Shown piece by piece: positions 34,665 to 43,911 of a DNA stretch of 64,000 bases. Under the pieces are notes generated by a model. That model was not told where the DNA came from. It saw nothing but the letters and a program-made list of their open reading frames with translations, and did no database searches. The stretch is from Exophiala sp. HKRS030 (Eukaryota > Ascomycota > Eurotiomycetes > Chaetothyriales > Herpotrichiellaceae): NCBI GenBank assembly GCA_023897205.1, contig JAHWDD010000009.1, forward strand, positions 1,178,001 to 1,242,000, in the 5' to 3' direction. The translations under genes were made by a program, and so were the position numbers. The first letter of the stretch is position 1; each line of letters starts with the position of its first letter.

Positions 34665-36254
34665 TCAGTGCCTTGGTCCCCGAGCTGCATCCATCCTTTG
34701 TTGAGTGATCACGTACTCCCTCGGCACACCACCACCACCACCGTTGCCTTGCTCGGCGAGTTCCACCCCTTGGGCCTGCAGAGCCTTCCAGTCTCGTCCC
34801 TCGTTCAAGCTCGTCAGCGCCAACTGCGCAACGTGTCTGCCGCACAGTGCGGCGTTCGTCATGCCATGACCGCTGTAGCCGGCCGCCACGAACAGACCAT
34901 CCTGGCCCGGCACACCTCCGACCCAAGGATGGCCATCCGCCGAGCTCCCGATGATCCCCGTCCAGGAGGCCGCGATGTCCAGCAGTCCGCCCTTGCTCGT
35001 GCCCGCCGCCGTCGACGCATCGGCCTCCACCAGGTTCAACCGTTCGGGTAAACTCCTCAGATAAATCTCTGCGTCGGCATCGACATAGTCGTCGTCACTC
35101 ACGCCCACCCCGTGTCCCCTGGCCTGCGCTCGTCCGCCTCCAAACATGAGGTGTCCGCCGCGTCCGACCGCGACCACGTCCTCACCTGATGGTGGCAAAA
35201 TCGGATTCTGGACAAGGTAATCACTCATGACCCTGTCTTGACCCTCGACTCCCATCATCCCGTAACTCACGGGCATCAAGTGCTCTCTGAATGGCGAACC
35301 GTCCGGGGGTAACAACGCCGACATCTGAGCTTGCACGGGCGAGATCAGGCCCTCAAACTCCGGCACCAGGTGCGACGTGTATCCGTTCGTGGCGAGGACG
35401 ACATGTTTCGCTCGCACATTCCCCCTGCCCGTCTTGACCGTCCACCCGACCCCGCCGTCCCCTCCTTGCACTTTTTCGATGCTCGTGACGGGCGTGTTGG
35501 TCTGCAAATTCAGAGTCACCTGTTTTGTCGGGGACCTTGCTCCACCTCCTCCTCCTCCTCCTTCTTCACTCTTCTTCTCCCTCTCATATTCTTGGACCAT
35601 CCGGTCCCAAAGCCAAACCATGAGCTTGTAAGGACTCAAACTCGCCGCGACGGTCTGGACGATGGCCCCCACCACGCCTCCCGTCAACCTGAGCCTTTCG
35701 AGTTCCTCAGGCCCCTCCACCACCTTGACCAGGCTCCTGTGCTCGGCCGTGACGAGAGCGGAGTCCAACGCGGCCTTGGCCTCGTCAAAGTACGTCCTGT
35801 TCCAGAACCCCAAGACGCCCGGGATCCGACGAAAGTCGCACGGCACGTCGTGCCGCTCGACCAGTTCCCGGATGTGCTCGTAGTTGCGCATCTCAAAGTC
35901 GATGATGGCCGACCGCTCCGCGTGCACCAGGGGCTGACAGTGTCCGCCGTTGCGGCCCGTGGCGGCCGAACACGTCGTGCGGGCTTCGAGGACCACGACA
36001 TCAAGAGCTGCGTGGTCCGTGTCAGTCGCTGCGGCGGCCGCCGCCCTGGTGAGTAGCTCATGCGTGGCAAAAGTCCCCGAGATGCCCGTCCCGATGACCA
36101 CGACGTCGGCACCGTCAGGGAGAGCGGCCGTCGAGCGGTGGTCCGCCAGCGCATTTGGGTGTGATGTCTGCCAAAATGATTCGGTCGGGTTGGCTGACGG
36201 GAGGCCCGCTCGGCCTGTCAACAGCGAAGGAGAAGAAGGGCCGGCATCGCCCAT
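34665..36254 (-). CDS. FAD-dependent oxidoreductase, DAO family
   Basis: Intronless, 529 residues from the ATG at 36254; the frame is open for 78 more codons upstream, but the preceding residues look like translated leader. The dinucleotide-binding motif is DVVVIGTGISG (Gly55, 57, 60). A second conserved block is SAATGRNGGHCQP, where FAD is bound in this family. The NGYTSHLVPEFEGLISPVQAQMS stretch and a C-terminal GVPGQDGLFVAAGYSGHGM block fit the D-amino-acid oxidase/glycine oxidase fold. A Gly-rich insertion (GGGGGGG) is coded by a GGA/CCT repeat near 35550. It probably oxidises an amine or amino acid to an imine with H2O2 release; the substrate is unknown. Confidence 0.87.
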   Translation of the reverse strand: MGDAGPSSPSLLTGRAGLPSANPTESFWQTSHPNALADHRSTAALPDGADVVVIGTGISGTFATHELLTRAAAAAATDTDHAALDVVVLEARTTCSAATGRNGGHCQPLVHAERSAIIDFEMRNYEHIRELVERHDVPCDFRRIPGVLGFWNRTYFDEAKAALDSALVTAEHRSLVKVVEGPEELERLRLTGGVVGAIVQTVAASLSPYKLMVWLWDRMVQEYEREKKSEEGGGGGGGARSPTKQVTLNLQTNTPVTSIEKVQGGDGGVGWTVKTGRGNVRAKHVVLATNGYTSHLVPEFEGLISPVQAQMSALLPPDGSPFREHLMPVSYGMMGVEGQDRVMSDYLVQNPILPPSGEDVVAVGRGGHLMFGGGRAQARGHGVGVSDDDYVDADAEIYLRSLPERLNLVEADASTAAGTSKGGLLDIAASWTGIIGSSADGHPWVGGVPGQDGLFVAAGYSGHGMTNAALCGRHVAQLALTSLNEGRDWKALQAQGVELAEQGNGGGGGVPREYVITQQRMDAARGPRH

Positions 36255-36931
36255 CTTGATCACTTTCTGCTCGTGACGATGTATGAGATGTTCTTGATTC
36301 ACAGAAAAAAGTCGTGCTTTCTCCGTATCCAGACAAGTTTGCTCAAGAGATGGAATTGGGGGGGAGTGGATTATATCCGAATAGGTTGATCGCAGGTACG
36401 AATGGATACCACTGAAGATGCAACAATCGCCCTTTTCGAAATGCCCTTTGCTGCCAGAATGTCCTATATACTCAAGGTGTGTCCGCATCAGTCAACAGAA
36501 TGCTCGATCGGACTCCCCCCAAGTATGAAGTACGCTGCTGGGGAACGCCGCTACGCCTTGGCCAATGATGTCTCAATGCCCGTTACGACGATCCAGTACG
36601 AGGGTAATAATTAATGGACATCTCCGACAGCCCTCTGTGTGCCAATGTAGTATATACACCTGGCAGTGGTTGAACTAGGATGCTGCCAACAGGCTAGATC
36701 TTGAACAGGGCAATGTCGTTAATCGATTAAGTTATGGAGTGAGGCATAAGCTCTTCTATAAAGTGAGGCACCATACTGTAATCTCGCTGTTCTCGTATCG
36801 ATACTGCTTGCAATTACATCGTGTAGTGTTGAGCATCCTCAGGACAAGTGTCTGCCATTTTGTGGTCCTCCACATGATATTTAACAAGGTCTTCATGCTC
36901 ATCTCGCCGAAGAGTGCCATCACAGCTTCTC
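36255..36931. other. Intergenic, 677 bases
   Basis: Upstream region of the FAD oxidoreductase and the 3' end of the CAF-1 gene, both on the minus strand. A TATATACACC stretch is near 36651. No other gene is seen. Confidence 0.45.
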
Positions 36932-38813
36932 CTAGTCGGTCAAGACCCACTTCTTCTCTGCCTCTTTCGTTCCTTGCCTGGTGGCAACAGACTCGAGAGT
37001 GTTCTTAATGGCATCTTTGGCACATTTGGGGAATTGCTGTTTCAGCACTTCTACCAAGCCGATCTTCGTCAGGGTACTTCCTGATACGGCACTTTTGAAT
37101 GCTGGCAACAGGTTTGTATCAATCAATTTGATCGGTTTGTCAGATTTGGCTTTGGCATGTGCTAGTTTCTTTCCAGCGTGGTCGTGCGTGTTGTCCGGTT
37201 GAACTGAAGATAGAGTCAAGTTTCCACTATTAGGGTCAACCGCCATCAGTGGCAGCCTCGGAGGCTGCATCGGCGTTTGTGTATTCATCGTATGAGTTTT
37301 CTCCCGTTTGCTAGGTGACGGCTTGCCTACATCAGACCAGTGCTTTGTCGAGAACGGATCAATGGGAAACGTGGTTGAATCGTGCAAGACATCGATCCGA
37401 TAGACTGAGAGGTCGAGTCCTTCTTTCGGTGATATGTGCGTGCCTTGCCAGCACAATCCACTCGATTTGGGCTCCATTTCAGATACCGTCTGTCGCTTCA
37501 ACATGTCGTTTTCGTCGTCAAGAAAATCGTCCATCTCTTCATCTGCATCTTCATCTTCGGACTTCTCATCCTCGTCCATTAGGTCCACATCGCCCTCTTC
37601 AGGTTCTTGCCATTCAGCCTCGCTGTCGTAGTCATAATCTGTGTTTGGCAAACCCCGATGAGTCGGGTTGACGGCAATCTTGCGACTAGTTCGAGGCGAG
37701 ACAACTCTTGTATAAGTCCCCTGGTATGCTGGCCGAACATCTTGATGGAAGTAGAGGTATTTAGTTGGGATCGTCGTGAAGGGGTCCTTGGAGTCCGAAA
37801 GAGCAGAGGCTGTTTCTGCCGAGTCATTCATTTCCTCCAAAATCGCTCTGACAGGCTTGATTTGTGCGGCCCGTCTACGTTTGCGGAATTGCTTGTTGAC
37901 CTTGTCTGGTGTAATGCCCTGATTGAGAGGTAGATTGGCATCGGTTGTTGACTTGTGGAAGCGATTGAATGGGGCCAGTTCCATGTTTTCACTGACAAAG
38001 AACGGCAGAATCCACTTGTTGAATTCTGGATTTGCTGGTTCACGAATCTTGGTTTCGATGAGTGGTGGTGCCATATCGAGCGAGGCAACTGAAGATCGTC
38101 GACTCCGCGTTCCCATTGAGACATCATCTGCACTGTCAGGAGGCGTAGATGCTGCAGCTGGACGGCCAAAGAAAGCGCCAATACGCATTTGTGACTGGGC
38201 AAGTTAGCTTTGGTTCTAGACAAATTCAAGGGTAGCATACTCTCTCCTTCTTCAAGGCCTCGGCAGCTTTTCGTCCTTTCTCTGCTTCCTTCTCGGCCTT
38301 GATGGCGTCTTTCTGACGCTGTTTCTCCTCCTTGACGGCATCTTTGGCCTTCTTCTCCTCTTCCTTCCGCTTCTTTTCTTCGTCTTTTTGCTTCTTCTCT
38401 TCTTCCCTACGTTTCTTTTCTACCTCTTTCTGCTTCTTCTCTTCTTCCTTCTTGGCTTTCGACTCCGCCTTTTGTCGTTCCTTTTCTTCTTTCTCCTGCC
38501 TCTTCAGTGCTCTCTCGACTTCACGTTCAGCAAAGGTGAGTTTGCGTTTCTTGGAATCGGAGGGTGCCATCTCGGGTTTGGAAGGACTTATAACAGGGGT
38601 GGACCCCAACTCAGTCAAAGGCGTGCTGGCGGTGCTGAGGGCAGGGGAAACAGAACGTGAGCGAGTCACAGGAGTGCTTTGGAAGTCTAATGGTGGTGAT
38701 GTGGAGGAAGGGGCGTCGACGAAGTCGCCCTCGTATTTTCGTTTCTTGGAAGGTGTGAGGTGCGGAGGTGGATGGGAAGGCACGCACGCCATGGTGGAAG
38801 GTTGAGGTTCCAT
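36932..38813 (-). CDS. RLF2: Chromatin assembly factor 1 large subunit (Cac1/p150)
   Basis: Two exons: 38813-38241 and 38194-36932 with a 46-base intron, giving 611 residues. The ATG at 38813 (MEPQPSTMACV) is the first true ATG. The N-terminus has a Ser/Pro region, then the KER region (about 85-190): long runs of Lys, Glu and Arg forming a helix that binds DNA. The join reads LKKERSQMRIGAFFGRP, a PIP-like motif (PCNA binding). The acidic ED region follows (DEDEKSEDEDADEEMDD), binding H3-H4. The C-terminal winged-helix domain (about 540-610: TKIGLVEVLKQQFPKC, ending KKWVLTD) binds DNA. CAF-1 deposits H3-H4 on newly replicated DNA at PCNA. Confidence 0.92.
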
Positions 38814-39576
38814 AGTGCCGTACAACAATTTGATACAAAGACAAAGGAGTACAAGAGTCGTTATATCGAATCTCCTACAAAGGGAGGCAGTGAATGCATA
38901 TGCAGTTGAGGAGCGGCGTGCCTAGCAACCCTGGTGAATGCTGGGAATTGTAGAGACGCGAAAACGCGTTCCACGAAGAGGCGCGCGTCGCTACGCCAAG
39001 ACGGTACCCACGTGACCGTTTAAATACTTCGGACTCGTACTCCGTAGAGTAAGATACCTGAAGGTAGATAGATAGATTCTACCTTACCTTGCTCCAGATG
39101 TCCAGCACACCACCTGGTTTCATTGTACTATGGGATGTCTATGGGGATGCATTTGGCCCTGGCTGAGACCACGATCTTGGTCGACCGCAAACTATAGGAC
39201 TTATACCACCACCACCAGCCAGCTCAATTCTTGGCCGCCTCACCTGGCATCACCACTCGATTCGAGTTGTTTTCATGACGAACTTCAACCTCGGGTTCTC
39301 GGAGCATACTCGTTGCGTTGACTCCTTGAAACGAGCAGAAGTGATTAGGTGAACAAATATTATAGTATACTGTACTGTACAAATGACTCTATATATTTGT
39401 TTCCAGGACCCCGCCCTTTATTTTATCTCGTTCAGTTCATTTCGTTTCAATGTAGTGTAATGCAATTATTAGGCAGCAATCTGCGACGTTATAACTTTGG
39501 ATTCCAAAAGCCATGGTTTTTTTTTCTTTTCAGGCTCTCGTCCTTCATGGACAACAGTACGGGTACATGTGCACCG
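38814..39576. other. Intergenic, 763 bases
   Basis: CAF-1 upstream region and the 3' region of the next minus-strand gene. An exact TACTCCGTA motif is at 39038-39046, followed by GATA repeats (39065-39076). No gene is seen. Confidence 0.5.
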
Positions 39577-41903
39577 TCAAGAATAAAGCATGCCCCTTTT
39601 TGGCGAGCCTGTCAGATACTCTGGCGGAGCAATTGCGAGTGACGATGACGCCTTGCCAGCAGATCTGTCAGGGGTAGGATTATAAGTAAAGTCATTGACA
39701 AAGTCATTCCGAAATTGAGAGTGAGAGTCACTTGCTCCTGATCCCCCTACTCCTGTTCCGCCTGACCGAGGGTCGTCGTATTGGTCATCATCGTTTGGGC
39801 TTGGTTTTGCTCGAGTCTCGCCCATTTTCAATCGTACATGACTCAACAATTTGGTACGAGTGATACCGTCTAGAGTACTCCCCCCTCTTGCGAAGTCAAA
39901 GAACCTACTATCGCGAGTGAGGGTGGAAGAATACCCTAACACGTCCGGGACGGTGGTGTTGATGACGCAGGCTATGCCGACGAGGGCCGCGAGAACCATG
40001 ACGGCCGTGCAGGTGCAGTAGACTGCCAGCCAGGGCCTCGAAACGACGTACACGGCCTCTGCGTCGGTGTAGATCACACCCACCTGGCGGCGGTTCAGGT
40101 CCGGAAATGACATGGTGTCGGCCGAGACCTGAGCGGCCAACACCCAAGTGTTGGCGAGTTGGGCGAGGCGGTGCGAAAATTCCGTGTCGGACACGTTGGT
40201 GTAATCCGCGTAGTTACGACTGTTGCCACTGAGGATGAATCCAGCCGAAGTGTTTTGCAGGTAGTACTCGCTCAGGCTGGAGTAAGCCGAACTCAAGAGC
40301 GGGTCGGTCGCCATGATCCAGTGCGAAGCCATCATGTCAAACGTGGTCGGAAAACTAAAAGTCGTGACCGTGGAAGGGGAGTGGTGCCTCACGGATTTGC
40401 GTTGTGCCACGACCGCGCAGCTTGGCAGAAGAGTGTTGCCGCCCTCGTCATTGAGGTCTGACGACGACGACGACGACGACGATACACTCGAATGCCTCGT
40501 CGTTGTCCGGCACGATACGTTGCTCTCGACATACATCTGGTTGATTTTGCAACGCGCCACCCACGGCCCGCGTGTCTGGAACAAAAAGGTCGCCTGTGGG
40601 AGGTCGTTGTCCGTCACGTTGACCAAAAGTTCCGGATAACCGTAAAAGTAGAGGTTGTTGTTGACGAATTGGTCCATGGCCACACGCCAAAAGGGGTAGA
40701 TGACTTCGGCCGTCTCGAGGCTCGTGGCGTTGGCGCCGAGGAACGTGCCGTTGCCCGCCGTCACGTTGTAGTTGATGTCGACGAGTTCGTCGGGCTGCGA
40801 CGTCTTGCAGTCGAGGCTCATGTACGTGGTTTCGACGCCGAACGTAGAATTGCGGTTCGCCAGCGACGCAACCGGCAGACCGACCAGAGAAGAGTACATG
40901 CCCTCCGGGATGTTAATGTTGGAAAGATCGGTCCAGCCGTCTTGGGTTTGGGGTAGGGTTCCGTCGAGCCAGGGAATTCTGACGTTGCCCCAGAGGTCCA
41001 TCGTGCCGGACTTCATGGCGTTCGAAGCCAATATGGAGCTGATGTAAGTAGGTTTGAGAGCCGTCAGGAGTGAGTCGACGCTGGACACGCCGTCAAAGAC
41101 TTGATTGGTTATGGTGTCGGGATAGTCGACCAGACCGCTGCTCGTCTTCAGATCGATGCCAGTCGAGAACAGGCGCAGCGACGCCTGGGAGCCCAGAGGC
41201 GAGCACGTCCAGCACACCAGCAGCACGAGGGACATGACATTGACATTTCGCAAAGACAGTTGAGTCGTGAAGGCCGAGAACACGGTCCTGCTCTGCATGA
41301 TTTGCTCCAACAGGCCAAGCCGGATCCCCTTTTCCAAGCGCCATGTTGCGAAACGTTTCAGTGTCGATCCGAGGACAGCGGCAAAGAGGATGGTGAACAA
41401 AGTAGAAATCTAGACAAACAAAGGATTAAGTCAGTCGGGTCAATTTATCAAATCCGGACTCCGTACACGGTCGTGATGATGGAGATGCGTACCGTGCTCG
41501 TGGCTTGTCGGACATAGTTCGTTTTGTGCTCCGTCACTGGGTCACCGTCGTACTTTGAAACCACCACTGCCAACCAGATGAACGGAACAGCAGCACCCAC
41601 AGCGAATGTGCAGAGGGCGACTTCCAAGATCAAGTCCACCCCGAACTTGCCAACCCTGCCCGTTCCAAGGTCGGTAGATGCGGGTGGAGGGCGATCGAAA
41701 CCTGGTCTCAACCCTCGGCTGTCGTATTCATCTTGTGGCGTGAGGATAGGGTCGTATACGACGGATGCAGCTTTTCGACCGAAGCCGAATGACCTGGCTG
41801 GCGAATGGTGACCGCTCCTGGAGCCATAGCCACCAGAACTAGAGAGATATGGGTTTGAGTAATAAGAAGGACTAGAGAGTTCAACAAGGTCCGGGCGCGA
41901 CAT
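39577..41903 (-). CDS. Unknown large membrane protein with extracellular domain
   Basis: Two exons: 41903-41493 and 41409-39577 with an 83-base intron, giving 747 residues. The N-terminal 90 residues are Ser/Tyr/Gly-rich and cytosolic. Membrane segments are LILEVALCTFAVGAAVPFIW, TLFTILFAAVLGSTL, VMSLVLLVCWTCSPLG and, near the C-terminus, AVYCTCTAVMVLAALVGIACV. The roughly 370 residues between the last two carry many N-glycosylation sequons (NVT, NGT, NAT, NNT-like) and a Ser run (S8), so this stretch is probably outside the cell or in the lumen. The block LEQIMQSRTVF...LSPLGSQASLR is typical of a fungal family with no assigned function. The C-terminal tail is hydrophilic with an Asp-rich DDDQYDD stretch. 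Confidence 0.78.
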
Positions 41904-43142
41904 GGACAGGTCGTGCCAGACGGAAACCGCGCGCGAGAAACTGAGCTCTGATCCGAGTTCGTTATCGTTAATTGTTGTTGTTGTGATCGTCGAGAGGCTG
42001 GAAAAGAGAAATAAATCTCAATCAGGTGGTGATGAAGGCGGCGGGCGACTTGAGAGCATGGCCTCAAACTTGAGTCTGAAATGCCGTCCGCGTCAAAATT
42101 CAAAAGGTGAAAAAAAGATAGGAAAAGAAGAAAAAGAAGATGATTTTGTCGGATGAAAAACTGTCAGCTTCTTGATATCCCTTCAATCACTGACTTGGCC
42201 CAACTCCTCCGAACCGTATAGTAAAGTGGTCGACTTCACAAACCTTACGATAGAAATTTGAGACATGCTGGTGGTACAGCGTAACTCTGCGCCACATCTC
42301 ATACCAATCGTCTCTCGGTGAGCGGGCCCGAGATTGGCGTGATCATTGGTGTCTGAGGAGCTTCGACGGGCCCACGAAGTTGATTTTTTGCCCCTGAAAG
42401 ATCTGATGGAGTCCTTGCCCTGTCGTATGTATGTGCAGTAGTTCCAAAGTTCGTAGAGAATCAATTGGATCAGCGTCTCGAAGGATGAAATCACTGCCAG
42501 CCTTGACCATGTCCCTCCTCCTCCACCTGGTGGTTTGTTGTGGTGCGTTCGTTCCGCCTGATGGAGCGAAGCCTTACCTCACCCTTGGAACTCCAGATGC
42601 ATCTATTACGAGGACGAGTAACTCATCGTCCCTCACTATGCTTACTACGAGGACTAGATACGGAAGACGGAATGACCACCCAATGAATTCTTTCTTGCCT
42701 AATTATCTACACATTACTAGTCGACCGGCACTTCAAAGCTTACTATACTACTATACACACAAAAGATCACACTCGTCTGGAATTTTTCTTGTAATTTTCT
42801 CCTCTCTTGAAACCCATCAATGGATACAACTGTTGGACCCATGCTCCCAACTCTCTCTTAAGATTTACATGCCAGCCCGAGCTTTGCCCGTCTTGCACCG
42901 AATACAAGGCTTTGGACTAGAGTGGTTGAATTTTCCATCGTCCATTCTCCTGTCGTCTCCTTCCAAACCGAAACGCCGTCCACGCCGTCATAGCAGCACT
43001 AGTTAGCTGCGTGTCATTTTGAGATGCATTTGAGCCTCGCACGATCTTATCGATTCTAGTTTGTTGGCAAAGGCGGCCCCTCAACCGCGATTTCATTTCC
43101 CGTCGTCGTCGTCTTCTTCTTCTTTCCACCTCGGGACCTCTC
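41904..43142. other. Intergenic, 1.2 kb
   Basis: Upstream region of the large membrane protein and 3' region of pmp3. A plus-strand frame at 42485-43006 begins MKSLPALTMSLLLHLVVCC, which looks like a leader, but the rest has no protein character and overlaps the pmp3 3' region; I do not call it. Confidence 0.45.
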
Positions 43143-43424
43143 CTAGATAGTCCCGTAGCCTTGAATGCCGCCGCTCTGGACCCGATCAGAGTAGACGCCT
43201 GGCGCTGGACGACCGGTGAGCTGTCCGTGTCTCGCGCGGTCGCGACGGTCAAAGTAGACGTATTCGATGTAAAAGGCGTGGATGTGGCCCGGGATGTAAC
43301 CGAGAAGGGTCAGACAGATGTTGACAAAGAGATCAAATCCGCATCCAGCGACCATGGCGACACCCACGGGAGGGAGAAGTATGGTGATGAGGACGATTAA
43401 GAGGGCGGGAGCTGCGTCCGACAT
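43143..43424 (-). CDS. pmp3: Plasma membrane proteolipid Pmp3 (UPF0057)
   Basis: Intronless, 93 residues. Two membrane segments are visible: LLIVLITILLPPVGVAMV and FVNICLTLLGYIPGHIHAFYI. The family signature LLPPVGV and CGFDLFVNICLTLLGYIPGHIHA is complete. The C-terminal 35 residues are hydrophilic with several Arg and Tyr, longer than the yeast protein of 55 residues. Pmp3 is a small plasma-membrane protein that limits Na+ and K+ leakage and supports membrane potential. Its promoter (43425-43911) is shared with nothing. Confidence 0.9.
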   Translation of the reverse strand: MSDAAPALLIVLITILLPPVGVAMVAGCGFDLFVNICLTLLGYIPGHIHAFYIEYVYFDRRDRARHGQLTGRPAPGVYSDRVQSGGIQGYGTI

Positions 43425-43911
43425 GGTGATGGTTTGTTGCTCTTTTCACAGCGATATGATCGATTCGAAGAAGTGGTGGTGATCAGTTGATGTCCAGTAG
43501 TCTCTTTGGAGGTTTGAGAGTACAACGAGATGGGATGCGATAGTATGATAGCAAAGGCCAGGTCTTTATTTATGCCTGGGAAGCAGGTGACGGGCGCATG
43601 ATGAAACAAACTGGGCAAAAAGAAACACCATTGAGTTAGATGACGTAACTGTGGCGCACAGGAGAAGAATGTGGCTGAAGAAATGTGGCTGTGCAAAACA
43701 AATATCTCTAGAGGTCACTCAATACATAGTACCATATATAAGGTAGTGCACCCCGAACCTCAGATAGATAGCTCATACCGAGTGCTGGTGGTATCTACCT
43801 AGCTGTTACGAAATGTCTGATCCTCAACATCATATTTCACACATTCAGAACATCACAAGCCATAATCGTATGCTCCCTAATAGGTATCTCACAATACGCA
43901 GAAAAAGGAAA
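43425..43911. other. Intergenic, 487 bases
   Basis: Promoter and leader of pmp3 and the 3' end of the TPR-ankyrin gene. A TATATAAGG stretch is at 43734-43742. No gene is seen. Confidence 0.45.

Noticed and set aside
36255..36488. 78 extra in-frame codons before the FAD oxidoreductase
   Set aside because: The sequence has no targeting or domain features and the later ATG fits the family start.
42485..43006. Plus-strand frame with a leader-like start (MKSLPALTMSLLLHLVV)
   Set aside because: After the first 20 residues it has no protein-like pattern, no homologous motif, and runs into the 3' region of pmp3 on the other strand.
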